Positions 16,677 to 25,092 of a stretch of DNA of 64,000 nucleotides are shown in pieces (position 1 is the first letter of the stretch; every line of letters starts with the position of its first letter). The position numbers were made by a program, and so were the translations under genes. Where the stretch lies: contig JAEUVV010000011.1 in assembly GCA_016786705.1 (NCBI GenBank), positions 1 through 64,000 of the forward strand. Reading direction: 5' to 3'. The notes under the pieces are model-generated. The model did no database searches. It saw only the letters and a program-made list of their open reading frames with translations, and was not told the DNA's origin. The DNA comes from Taibaiella sp. (GTDB lineage Bacteria > Bacteroidota > Bacteroidia > Chitinophagales > Chitinophagaceae).

Positions 16677-17417
16677 ATGAGTTATAACCTGAATTACAAC
16701 AACAAGGAGAACGAAACCAACCTGGATTCCGTTTTTAATGATAGAGTGGCCGACCAGAATGTAATCGCTAAATATATTACCAAAGTATATGGCTGGATGT
16801 TCCTGGCACTTTGCCTGACCGGCATCACCGCATTTTTAGTGGCTTCGAGCGACTTCGCCCTGCAAATAATGGGCAGCTCCAGGTTTATATTTTTCGGCCT
16901 GTTCCTGTTACAACTGTTCTTAGTGGGCTTTTTAAGCTTAAGAATTCATAAAATGAGCAGTGGCACCGCTACCGCTATCTTCCTGGGTTACTCCGTACTG
17001 ACGGGTATTACCTTTTCGGTTTTATTGTTAGCTTATCCTGCTACATTGCTGGCGCAAACCTTCGGTATTACTGCCGGTACCTTTGCTGCCATGTCGGCGG
17101 TAGGTTATTTTACCAAAAAAGACCTTACCTCTTTCGGCAGGTTAATGATGATGGGCCTGGTAGGCATCATTATCGCTTCTGTCGTTAACTTTTTCACACA
17201 AAGTGCTACTTTATACTGGATCATTTCCTACGTAGGGGTGGCGGTATTCGTAGGCCTTATTGCTTATGATACGCAGAAGATCAAGCAATATGCCTTACTG
17301 GAAGCAGAAGAGGACCGCAAAAAAGGTGCGATAATGGGAGCCCTGGCGCTGTACTTAGATTTCATTAACCTGTTTTTAATGTTAATAAGAATCTTGGGCG
17401 GCGGTCGTAAAGACTAA
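16677..17417 (+). CDS. Bax inhibitor-1/YccA family membrane protein
   Basis: ATG 16677 (MSYNLNYNNKENE) is preferred over an upstream start that would overlap the DUF3078 gene; it gives 246 residues. A polar N-terminus is followed by seven hydrophobic segments and the family pattern VYGWMFLALCLTGITAF, AMSAVGYFTKKDL, FVGLIAYDTQKIK and LYLDFINLFLMLIRILGG. The conserved Asp residues in the last segments (AYDTQ, LDFIN) form the pH-sensing/ion-leak site in relatives. Inner membrane; physiological role in bacteria unclear. Confidence 0.9.
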   Translation: MSYNLNYNNKENETNLDSVFNDRVADQNVIAKYITKVYGWMFLALCLTGITAFLVASSDFALQIMGSSRFIFFGLFLLQLFLVGFLSLRIHKMSSGTATAIFLGYSVLTGITFSVLLLAYPATLLAQTFGITAGTFAAMSAVGYFTKKDLTSFGRLMMMGLVGIIIASVVNFFTQSATLYWIISYVGVAVFVGLIAYDTQKIKQYALLEAEEDRKKGAIMGALALYLDFINLFLMLIRILGGGRKD

Positions 17418-17442
17418 AAAAATGCTTATATTTGTTGACATA

Positions 17443-17470
17443 ACAGCCTTTTTTAGGCTGTTTTTTTATG
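17443..17470 (+). terminator. Intrinsic terminator after the Bax inhibitor-1 gene
   Basis: AACAGCC and GGCTGTT form a stem around TTTTTTA, followed by seven or more T. It isolates the following L,D-transpeptidase gene. Confidence 0.8.
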
Positions 17471-17505
17471 AGTATAAAATAAAAATTCAACAGGAAGTGA
17501 TAAAA

Positions 17506-18195
17506 ATGAAGCGACAATTGTTAGCCCTGCCCTTTTTTATTTTTTGTTTGTTTACCGTAAGCGCCTCTGCCCAGGAGGAAAGCAAAACGCCCAAAGATGT
17601 TAAAGTAATCTCTGAAAAAAGAGATGCTGAAGGTTATGTTACCAGAGTAATCCAGTACACACAGGATGGCATGCGGATCACGAAGACGACCATTAGCCCG
17701 CCTATGCCCGGCTTCAAAGACCGCAAACCTTATAATGTCGACACGATGAATGCCGACTCCATGCTGGTCTATGTCGATAAAACCAATTACCTGGTTGCCC
17801 TGATCTATAAACGGAAGCGGATCCGGCAATACCGGGCTGTCTTCGGCCCGGACCGCTTAAAGGATAAATTCCGGGAAGGCGACCGGAATACGCCGGAAGG
17901 CTGGTTCAAAGTACTCGCAGTAAGAGATAATGCCAATTGGGGTAAATTTATCCATATCAATTACCCGAATGAAGAGTCCTTTAAAAAGCACAACGAAGCC
18001 AAGAGTAAAGGCCTGATTCCCTATAATGCAAACATAGGCAGCGCCATAGGCATCCACGGCACCTACCCTACCGGCGCCGGTATGGTAGAAATGGGCCTGG
18101 GCTGGACGGATGGCTGTATTTCCATGACGACTACAGACATCATGGACTTTTATAAATTCATCAAGCCGGGCATGCGGGTTTATATAAAACGTTAA
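17506..18195 (+). CDS. L,D-transpeptidase (YkuD domain), secreted
   Basis: ATG 17506, preceded by AGGAAGTG at a suitable distance, gives 229 residues with a signal peptide ending near SASAQ. The YkuD domain fills the C-terminal half: NTPEGWFKV, GIHGT with His184, and WTDGCISM with catalytic Cys204. These enzymes cross-link peptidoglycan or attach proteins to it, or their relatives hydrolyse it. The usual Arg after GC(V/I) is Ser here, as in some family branches. Confidence 0.88.
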   Translation: MKRQLLALPFFIFCLFTVSASAQEESKTPKDVKVISEKRDAEGYVTRVIQYTQDGMRITKTTISPPMPGFKDRKPYNVDTMNADSMLVYVDKTNYLVALIYKRKRIRQYRAVFGPDRLKDKFREGDRNTPEGWFKVLAVRDNANWGKFIHINYPNEESFKKHNEAKSKGLIPYNANIGSAIGIHGTYPTGAGMVEMGLGWTDGCISMTTTDIMDFYKFIKPGMRVYIKR

Positions 18196-18217
18196 CCGCT
18201 GCACAGGTTGTACCTTA

Positions 18218-18267
18218 TAATATAGTAAAGGCTGCTACAAAAAAATGTAGCAGCCTTTACTATATTA
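18218..18267. terminator. Bidirectional terminator between convergent genes
   Basis: A perfect 22-bp inverted repeat (TAATATAGTAAAGGCTGCTACA and its complement) around a 6-A loop, with A/T-rich flanks on both sides. It ends the L,D-transpeptidase transcript and the opposing T9SS cargo transcript. Confidence 0.92.
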
Positions 18268-18276
18268 CTTTACCGT

Positions 18277-20055
18277 CTATTTCATAATACTGATCTTCCT
18301 GACCACCTCTCCTTTACCGGTCTTTACACGAACGAAGTAATGACCGGCAGCCAGCATACTGATATCCTGGGCCAGGGATGGCTTATTTATATTGAGTGTA
18401 CGTACCAGCTCCTGGCCGGACAGGCTCACAATGCTTAACGACTGTATCAGTACTCCGGCATCAGGACTCTCAATATTAAGGCTGTTTTCCGCAGGTACCG
18501 GGTACAGGTTGAGCGCCACCGCATCAGCAGCGGAAGCTATACCGGTAAAGCGATCCACATGAATCTTTAAAGTAGTATCCATACTACCGCAATCGTTAGC
18601 AACAGTGAGCCTAACTTCATAAACGCCAGTGTTGGCATAAGTATGAGTGGCATACATCTCATCAGAAGTGTGCCCATTGCCAAAATCCCAATGATAACTA
18701 ACAATAGCAACCGGGTTCAACGGTGCGAAATCGACCCTTCCGGCTTCCAGGTCAAACCTGGGCACGAAGGTAAAACCAGTCACCGTCGCTGGTTCAAAGG
18801 CATCAATCATAATCTCGTCTACCGCGGCACAGTTGTATTCATTAGTTACTGCTACCGAAAAAGTAGCTGCTGGGCTTACCGTTATACTCTGGCTAGTGGC
18901 CCCGGTACTCCACAGGTAAGTGCTTCCTGCATTTCGCGCATCCAGGGTCAGTACCGTACTGTCACAAACGAGGGTATCATTGCCCAGGTCTACCTCTGGT
19001 ACCGGGTTCAATGTAAGTACTGCAGAGTCTCTCTTCACACAGCCATTAGGGCTGGTGACCTCTACCCAGTAAGTTTCAGGAACTCCATAACTTAAACCGG
19101 CCTGTACTGAAGAGGAAGTTCCTCCTGTATTCCACAGGTAAGTATAAGTACCGGGATAAACCGGGACTGTATTTAACTCCAGGCTAGATTCATTAATACA
19201 ATGACTGCCATCGGCAATATCAATAGTGATCGGTACTTCTTCAATGATCAGCTCTACAGGAGTGCGGGACGATATACAGGCCCCGTTCTGTGCCTCTACA
19301 TAAACTGTCGTATTAGTCGTAGAGTAAGGCGAGGTAATGGTTGCACCGGTACCAATACTTGTTCCTCCGGTGGCCGCGGTCCACCAGGTAACGGTGCTGG
19401 CAGAAGGCGTAGCGCTGGCGGTTAAAGATAAGGTACCGGGACCGCATCGCCTGAAGCTGGGCGCAACGGTAACAGAGGGAGTTGCACAAGAAAAATTGGT
19501 AACTAACTGCCCCTGTACCCCTGTTAAGCTGATAGAGCGGTTCTCAAATAAATAAGTGGTATTATTTTGGATGGCAGTGGTAGGCTTAATGACCCATTCC
19601 ATTTCCGTACGCGCACCTGCGGCAAGCGTCATAGACATGCTGGGCAAGTTTTGCGCTACTATTTTCCCGCTGGTAAAAGTGCCGCCGGTACTGGTTCCCA
19701 ACTGGTTAGTCGTAGTAGCGCCATGTGCCACTTCTGTGGTACTTACCAGCATAAAATCATTGACTGTAGACTCGTTAATCTCGGTCCAGGTCACGCCCCC
19801 GTTTTTAGAATAAGATAGATAATGCCCGAGACTGGAACTGGCGCCGGTACAATAATACTCCCCACGGAACCTTATGGTTTCCGTCATTGAAGTTAACGTG
19901 ATCGCGGTATTTTCAGCAGCTTTCCAGGTGGCTGTAGTTTCATTCCCATTATTATTACGCCACCGGTACTTTGACTGTTCTAATAAAGGAATTGGTGTCG
20001 CCAACACGACACAGCTGGTGCATAAAAGCACCAATAGGATTAATAGTTTTTTCAT
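18277..20055 (-). CDS. T9SS cargo protein with PKD domain, paralog A
   Basis: 592 residues: signal peptide (MKKLLILLVLLCTSCVVLA), an N-terminal domain starting PLLEQSKYRWRNNNGNE (about 180 residues), an Ig-like region with Cys pairs, two cell-surface repeats of the type LWNTGGTSSSV / YLWSTGATSQSI, a PKD domain with YHWDFGNGHTSDE, and a type A T9SS sorting domain from LNLYPVPAENSLNIES to VRKISIMK. Predicted to be exported by T9SS to the cell surface. The protein at 21878-23659 has the same order of domains; the two genes flank an Lnt-like gene. Confidence 0.88.
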   Translation of the reverse strand: MKKLLILLVLLCTSCVVLATPIPLLEQSKYRWRNNNGNETTATWKAAENTAITLTSMTETIRFRGEYYCTGASSSLGHYLSYSKNGGVTWTEINESTVNDFMLVSTTEVAHGATTTNQLGTSTGGTFTSGKIVAQNLPSMSMTLAAGARTEMEWVIKPTTAIQNNTTYLFENRSISLTGVQGQLVTNFSCATPSVTVAPSFRRCGPGTLSLTASATPSASTVTWWTAATGGTSIGTGATITSPYSTTNTTVYVEAQNGACISSRTPVELIIEEVPITIDIADGSHCINESSLELNTVPVYPGTYTYLWNTGGTSSSVQAGLSYGVPETYWVEVTSPNGCVKRDSAVLTLNPVPEVDLGNDTLVCDSTVLTLDARNAGSTYLWSTGATSQSITVSPAATFSVAVTNEYNCAAVDEIMIDAFEPATVTGFTFVPRFDLEAGRVDFAPLNPVAIVSYHWDFGNGHTSDEMYATHTYANTGVYEVRLTVANDCGSMDTTLKIHVDRFTGIASAADAVALNLYPVPAENSLNIESPDAGVLIQSLSIVSLSGQELVRTLNINKPSLAQDISMLAAGHYFVRVKTGKGEVVRKISIMK

Positions 20056-20378
20056 GTTACTTTAATTTGTAAAACGTTTAATTTCAATCAGACATAAATA
20101 AATTAAGATATATAACAATGAACCAAAGATAATTATTAAGTCAACATATAAAAATAGGAATAAGTAAAATATTTCATTTTTTTAAAAAATTTCAGAATTT
20201 TAATTTAAAAACAGGCAAATAAAAGGTTGTATGTACAAATATTATCTGGAATTATTGAAAAAAAGTTCAAAAAATTTTACTTTATCAGCATTCCTCTATA
20301 CATTTAAATTTTAATTAAATTAAATCATTTACACCTGCAATACCCGATTAAATCACTTAACATTTTTTGACTGTCAAC
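20056..20378. other. AT-rich divergent intergenic region
   Basis: 323 nt with no gene. It must hold promoters for the T9SS gene on the minus strand and the Lnt-like gene on the plus strand. CAAAGATA at 20124-20131 is a minus-strand -7 match (TATCTTTG) 69 nt before the T9SS start. A run of A/T tracts fills the rest; I see no stable hairpin. Confidence 0.5.
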
Positions 20379-21881
20379 ATGCCCTATCGGTACCGACTTC
20401 TATTAGCCATTCTATCCGGCTTACTTTTTGCACTCATTTTCATCTATATTGCCCTGCCCTGTTCTTTTATCGCACTGGCCCCACTGATTATTGCATTAAA
20501 CAAGCTTCCGTTCAAGAAGTCGCTCTTACCTGGTTTACTCTGCGGTGTAACCATAGGTATTTTCAGCAGTTCCTGGATGCTGGAGTCTCTTTCAGCATTT
20601 GCAAGTAGCGCTACGGCAATTTTTATTTACACCTTATCAGTTGTACTCATAGGCTTTATGATGCTCCTGGGTACGATAATCCTGTATCCTTTTATCAACA
20701 ACCGCTTACCTTTTATCTTAAAGAGCATCGGCATAGCCAGCACCTGGACCTTATTTGAATGGCTTATTTGCAACAGCATTCCCGGGGCATTCTGGTTTCA
20801 TCCCAATTTATTTAAGGGTGTACTCAAAAGCGAATTGCTGGTACAGGTAGCCGCGTTCGGCGGCGGCTGGCTGGTTTCTTTCTTTTGCGCCTGGATCAAT
20901 GCCGCACTGGCTATCTTCATCTTACACAAAAGCAAACAGACCTTTACCTGGTTACTCGGCCTTTGCTGTAGCTATTGGGGCCTTTCCTTTATCATATCGG
21001 GATTGCTTACTTTATCAAAAAACAGTGCACCGCTCCCAGTAGCCCTGATCAATGCCAACCATCCACTGCACATGCAATGGAATGAGCAAACCGGCGACCA
21101 GGTCGTACAGGAAATGTTGCGGCTGAATGCAGCAGCTTACACTACAGGCAGTAAATTGCATGTCTGGACGGAGTCCATCGTGCCCTGGAGCTTCAGGAGA
21201 GATGATGACTTCCTGCAGGCATTACTTAAAAATCCCGGGAAGGAAAAGACAGGCCGTATCATCGGTATGCTCACCGATTATGCCCAGGATGTCTATCACA
21301 ATTCCGCTTACTATATCGAAGACCTGAATGACACTATCCAAAGGTATGATAAGCAATTCCCCTTGATGTATTCCGAAGCGCCGCTCACCTTGTTTTCAAT
21401 TCCCCTCGCTGGCAGCCCGGGCTTCAATATTAAAGCCGGGCAAAAAGACGGCCTTTTCCAGACCCTGGCCGGCAAAGCCGGCATCACTATATGTAACGAG
21501 TCTTTAATCCCTAAAGCATCGCGTAAGCTCGCCCGGGATGGGGCCGAATTTTTAGTGATCATCTCCAACGACGGCTGGATCGCGAATAGCTACCTGGCGC
21601 AGCAGCACTTTTACAGTGCCCGCCTACAGGCCGTTGAAAGCCGGCGCGATGTGCTCATCAACAGCAACTCCGGTTATTCCGGGGCCTTTAACAGCATGGG
21701 GAAGGAGTTAGCCCGGCAAAAAGAAACGGTTGGCTTCGTATTACCCGTAACCATCTATAAAAACACCGCCATCAGCTTTTATTCAAAAAATAATCATCTT
21801 TTCATTTACGTTTACCTGTTTCTTTCTGTCTTATTATTTGTAATCCCGATAACACAAACTTTTAAAAGAAAAACTACATGA
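20379..21881 (+). CDS. Apolipoprotein N-acyltransferase (Lnt)-like protein
   Basis: 500 residues from ATG 20379. Residues 1-210 hold about seven membrane segments; the rest is a nitrilase-type domain. The catalytic triad of Lnt is intact by position: Glu265 (WTES), Lys325 (RYDKQFPL) and Cys372 (TICNES), with SNDGWI, QQHFYSARLQAVESRRD and NSGYSG following. Lnt adds the third acyl chain to lipoproteins from the periplasmic face. It overlaps the next T9SS cargo gene as ATGA, an unusual partner, and has a CNE in place of the common CYE. It may be the housekeeping Lnt or a dedicated paralog; the window cannot decide. Confidence 0.82.
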   Translation: MPYRYRLLLAILSGLLFALIFIYIALPCSFIALAPLIIALNKLPFKKSLLPGLLCGVTIGIFSSSWMLESLSAFASSATAIFIYTLSVVLIGFMMLLGTIILYPFINNRLPFILKSIGIASTWTLFEWLICNSIPGAFWFHPNLFKGVLKSELLVQVAAFGGGWLVSFFCAWINAALAIFILHKSKQTFTWLLGLCCSYWGLSFIISGLLTLSKNSAPLPVALINANHPLHMQWNEQTGDQVVQEMLRLNAAAYTTGSKLHVWTESIVPWSFRRDDDFLQALLKNPGKEKTGRIIGMLTDYAQDVYHNSAYYIEDLNDTIQRYDKQFPLMYSEAPLTLFSIPLAGSPGFNIKAGQKDGLFQTLAGKAGITICNESLIPKASRKLARDGAEFLVIISNDGWIANSYLAQQHFYSARLQAVESRRDVLINSNSGYSGAFNSMGKELARQKETVGFVLPVTIYKNTAISFYSKNNHLFIYVYLFLSVLLFVIPITQTFKRKTT

Positions 21882-23659
21882 AAAACAGCTTTATTTTACT
21901 ACTCTTTATGATGATCAGTAGTATGGCTATGGCTACCATATCGCCGATACTGGAGCAATCTAAATACCGCTGGCGGAACAACAACGGCAATGAGGCTACT
22001 GCTACCTGGAAGGCCGCTGAAAATACGCCGGTCACCCTAACTGACGCGAATGAGACCCTAAGACTCCGTGCAGAATACTATAGTAGCTTCGGTACCTCTA
22101 CCCTGGGGCATTTTATCGCCTATTCAAAAGATGGCGGCGCGACCTGGCGAACGGTCACCGAATCGGACACCAATGATTTTATGCTTGTAGTAAGCCCGCA
22201 AGTAAACCATGGTGACAATACCACGAACCAGCTGGGCGCAAGTAGCGGCGGTACCTACATTCCCGGCAAGGTCATATCCCAGGCCAATCCGAGTATGATC
22301 ATGACCATCGGGATTGACGAAAGAATGGAAGTGGAATGGGTGATTAAACCTACGCTATTTGTACAAAACAGTACCACTTACCTCTTTGAAAACCGCTCGG
22401 TCAATGTCACTAACATGCAAGCCGTGTTGAATACCAACTTCAACTGTACGATGCCGGCACTTACGGTACCGCCTTCTATTGAGCGTTGCGGGAACGGTGC
22501 TGTAACGCTTACCGGGAACCTGAACACAAGCGGCGGGTCCATCATCTGGCGCAGCGCCGCTACCGGCGGCTCCCTGTTAGGCATAGGCACTTCCGTCACG
22601 TCACCATTTTACACCGGCAACACGACCGTTTATGCTAAAGGCACTAAAGATGGCTGTACCACAGCCGCGCAGGCTGTAAATATTGTTATTAAAAGCAACC
22701 CGGTAGTGGACCTGGGCAATGACCTGGACACCTGCACCTTTGCCGCTCGCCCTATGACCCTGGATGCCGGGCCACAGCCGGCAGGCACCAGCTTCGCCTG
22801 GGATGACAACAGTACCGCAGCCCAAAGGCAAGTGAACCAATCAGGCACCTATTCGGTGCGGGTAACCAGCCCCAATGGCTGCAAAGCAGAGGATACTATA
22901 AACATCACTATGCGGGAAAAGCCCGCAGTGGAGCTGGATACAGACGGGAATTCCCTTTGCATCGGCCATAGCAAAATACTGGATGCCGGGCCCGGAGGCC
23001 AAAACGGTGGCAGCTACTACTGGAACACCGGTGAACTGAGCCAGCATATAACGATACACAACCCCGGTACTTACATTGCACAAGTAACCGCAAGTAATAA
23101 TTGCATTAATGCTGATACCATAGAAATTGTCGCTAATGGCTATGCCCCGGCTGTAGGCGGGCTTCTGGCCCAGGCCGAGGGCGGCAGAACGTTTAAGTTT
23201 ACGGCAGTCGATCCACAACATGTACTGAGCTACACCTGGGATTTCGGAGATGGCAGTGGTGTTTCCAACGATCCGTCCCCTGCTTATACCTACAATAGCA
23301 ATGGCGTTTTTAATGCCCGCCTGAAGATCAGCAGCAGCTGTGCCGATGCCTGGGACAGTGTCCAGGTGAACATCATCGGTGTAGGGATTAATGATCCGGA
23401 TGCAGACAGCCGTTTATTTAACATATACCCTAACCCGACCCGGGATGGCAACCTGAATATTGAAGTATTGGGAGCAGCCCGCATTGAAAATATTGTGGTG
23501 AGCAACCTGAGCGGGCAGGAAGTAGGCCGTTTTGAGCTCGAAAAAGGCCGGGCTAAATACCAGCTTAGCCTTCCGGCATCCTTAAGCGGCGGCCTTTATC
23601 ACCTCCTTATCCAGACCGATAAAGGTTTAGTAGTTAAAAAGATCAATTTATTGCGATAA
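21878..23659 (+). CDS. T9SS cargo protein with PKD domain, paralog B
   Basis: 593 residues with the same plan as the gene at 18277-20055: signal peptide, PILEQSKYRWRNNNGNE domain, Ig-like Cys-containing region, two repeats (SFAWDDNSTAAQ, YYWNTGELSQHI), a PKD domain with YTWDFGDGSG and a type A sorting domain (LFNIYPNPTRDGNLNIEV to VVKKINLLR). The start codon overlaps the Lnt-like stop (ATGA), so the two are translationally coupled. Its sequence has diverged well from paralog A, so the duplication is not recent. Confidence 0.88.
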   Translation: MKNSFILLLFMMISSMAMATISPILEQSKYRWRNNNGNEATATWKAAENTPVTLTDANETLRLRAEYYSSFGTSTLGHFIAYSKDGGATWRTVTESDTNDFMLVVSPQVNHGDNTTNQLGASSGGTYIPGKVISQANPSMIMTIGIDERMEVEWVIKPTLFVQNSTTYLFENRSVNVTNMQAVLNTNFNCTMPALTVPPSIERCGNGAVTLTGNLNTSGGSIIWRSAATGGSLLGIGTSVTSPFYTGNTTVYAKGTKDGCTTAAQAVNIVIKSNPVVDLGNDLDTCTFAARPMTLDAGPQPAGTSFAWDDNSTAAQRQVNQSGTYSVRVTSPNGCKAEDTINITMREKPAVELDTDGNSLCIGHSKILDAGPGGQNGGSYYWNTGELSQHITIHNPGTYIAQVTASNNCINADTIEIVANGYAPAVGGLLAQAEGGRTFKFTAVDPQHVLSYTWDFGDGSGVSNDPSPAYTYNSNGVFNARLKISSSCADAWDSVQVNIIGVGINDPDADSRLFNIYPNPTRDGNLNIEVLGAARIENIVVSNLSGQEVGRFELEKGRAKYQLSLPASLSGGLYHLLIQTDKGLVVKKINLLR

Positions 23660-23680
23660 ACCATCCATAGAAACTAAAGC

Positions 23681-23720
23681 AAAAGGAGCTAACCTCTTAC
23701 AAGGTCAGCTCCTTTTATTA
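23681..23720 (+). terminator. Intrinsic terminator after T9SS paralog B
   Basis: AAAAGGAGCT and AGCTCCTTTT pair, with a further weak AACCTC/AAGGTC extension, followed by ATTA. It can act for both strands since a convergent gene begins its end at 23745. Confidence 0.8.
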
Positions 23721-23744
23721 GTTTATAGTATGACTAACTTTTTA

Positions 23745-24077
23745 TTAAACCGTTTGGTCATCAACAGAAGCTCCAGGCGCATTCTTCTTTACCGATTCAA
23801 TCCCATTATCTCTTCCTGTTTCACTTTCATACAGCTCGCTTGTACCTATAATCTGACCATTACCAGCTTTCAGGTTGAAATAAGCTTTGCCATTCTTTGC
23901 TGTAAGCCGGTCAAACCTGCCATCATCAATTGAATTTTTTCTTATTGATTCAATTCCATTATCACAGGATGCTCTTGTAGCATAACCTTCACTTGATAAA
24001 ATGGCCTGCCCGTTATCCGCTTTCAAACTAAATTGAAACGCTCCGTTGCTTCTTTTAGTAATTACAAATTTTCCCAT
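23745..24077 (-). CDS. YegP/DUF1508 family protein
   Basis: 110 residues from ATG 24077 (MGKFVITKRSNG). Two tandem DUF1508 units: FQFSLKADNGQAILSSEGY with CDNGIESIRKN, and AYFNLKAGNGQIIGTSELY with RDNGIESVKKN. This small stress-linked family is widespread and of unknown biochemical role. The start upstream at 24128 would add an unlikely Phe/Lys-rich tail. Confidence 0.88.
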   Translation of the reverse strand: MGKFVITKRSNGAFQFSLKADNGQAILSSEGYATRASCDNGIESIRKNSIDDGRFDRLTAKNGKAYFNLKAGNGQIIGTSELYESETGRDNGIESVKKNAPGASVDDQTV

Positions 24078-24255
24078 AATTGCATTTTTAAATTTAAAGA
24101 ATAGTTTATGCAATTTATAAAAAAACAAACTTTATAAAAGAAAACATTTTTAACATTTCAACAATTCTTCATTTGCAAGTGATCGCCAAACCAACGTTTG
24201 CATTAATGCAGCTATCCCCTCACATTAACTTGCCAGCCCTCAAAAATCCGGGCAT

Positions 24256-24287
24256 AAAAAAAAGAGAGCACATTGCTGTGCGCTCTT
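24256..24287 (-). terminator. Displaced tRNA-Asn terminator
   Basis: Read on the minus strand, AAGAGCGCACA and TGTGCTCTCTT form a hairpin followed by eight T. It is nearly the same as the terminator next to tRNA-Asn 2 at 31323-31355 and lies right beside the left copy of the tRNA end. It was presumably the original terminator of tRNA-Asn 1 before the island was inserted. Confidence 0.8.
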
Positions 24288-24303
24288 TGGCTCTCCCTGC
24301 TGG
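24286..24303. repeat. Left attachment site (tRNA-Asn 3' end duplicate)
   Basis: TTTGGCTCTCCCTGCTGG, identical to 31111-31128, where it is the end of tRNA-Asn 1 including the encoded CCA. Here it is not followed by the rest of a tRNA. Confidence 0.85.
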
Positions 24304-24373
24304 TGAAAGATTACACCAATTGGAGCAAAATCTGGCTGAAATATATGCTCTTAGAGAACTATTACCTATTTAA

Positions 24374-24711
24374 TTCACTAATCAAAGCCTTTTACAATAC
24401 CCTTTCTGCCATTAAATACTATATATAATACACAAGCAGCCTTAAACCATGAAGCTCTTTAGAACAGCCTCTAATACGGAAGTAGTCTTGTACCTTAATT
24501 GGCTAAAATTTATGCCATAGTTTAAAACCGCGTATCGGTAAAACTCATCAACCCTTAAATTTCGTTCTGGAAGCTATTATTAAATAGGTTTATATACAAA
24601 CACAAAAATTACTTTTTACAGGGGGTGTGTCAACGGGGATACTTTTTCGACCTGGGAGTGGTTAAAACCAAGTTTTGTCGAACACATAAAGGGTAAATTT
24701 TAATAGCCGTT
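24374..24711. other. Intergenic region inside the island, no gene seen
   Basis: 338 nt of AT-rich sequence at the left end of the island. No reading frame, hairpin or promoter match that I can support. Confidence 0.5.
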
Positions 24712-25092
24712 TTACTTTTTATCTTCCCAATAGGCAAATGACTGTGGCGGCAACAAATTAAAATCCTCTTTCAAGCATTTGGGCTTTTTATACTTTCTCG
24801 TTTTCTTAATCTTTATAGCGAACCCATGTTCTTTATTAGCGAAATAGTCATAATAAAACTCTTCACTTATGCCCGAAAACTCTTGTGTTAAGTTCCAAAG
24901 TGTTGGCAAATCATAATTTAGTATTTCGTCTATTTCAAACTCTCCAATAACTTGTTGTACTGGCGACGAAGCATAAACAAGTATAGATTTAATATTTTCG
25001 TTTTTAAATATTGCTTTGCGAAATTCAAATTTTTTAGTCCCATCAAAAATCTTGAATGCAAACTCGGGTTTTATTGATAGTACTACTTTCAT
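24712..25092 (-). CDS. ASCH-domain protein
   Basis: 126 residues. The N-terminus VVLSIKPEFAFKIFDGTKKFEFRK is the ASCH (PUA-like) signature, followed by SILVYASSPVQQVIGEFEI and a C-terminal PPQSFAYWEDK. ASCH domains bind RNA or modified nucleosides, and some are amidohydrolases on modified cytidine. The start overlaps the stop of the PIN-GNAT-PUA-like gene by 4 nt (ATGA), so the two form one translation unit and probably act together. Confidence 0.82.
   Translation of the reverse strand: MKVVLSIKPEFAFKIFDGTKKFEFRKAIFKNENIKSILVYASSPVQQVIGEFEIDEILNYDLPTLWNLTQEFSGISEEFYYDYFANKEHGFAIKIKKTRKYKKPKCLKEDFNLLPPQSFAYWEDKK

Noticed and set aside
17427-17434. TATATTTG as a promoter for the L,D-transpeptidase gene
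   Set aside because: A good -7 match, but an intrinsic terminator (17443-17470) follows before the gene, so a transcript from here would stop at once.
24173-24373. Short open frame on the plus strand across the left attachment site
   Set aside because: It runs through the displaced tRNA terminator and the tRNA end; its protein has no coding character (EHIAVRSLALPAGE is translated tRNA/terminator sequence).
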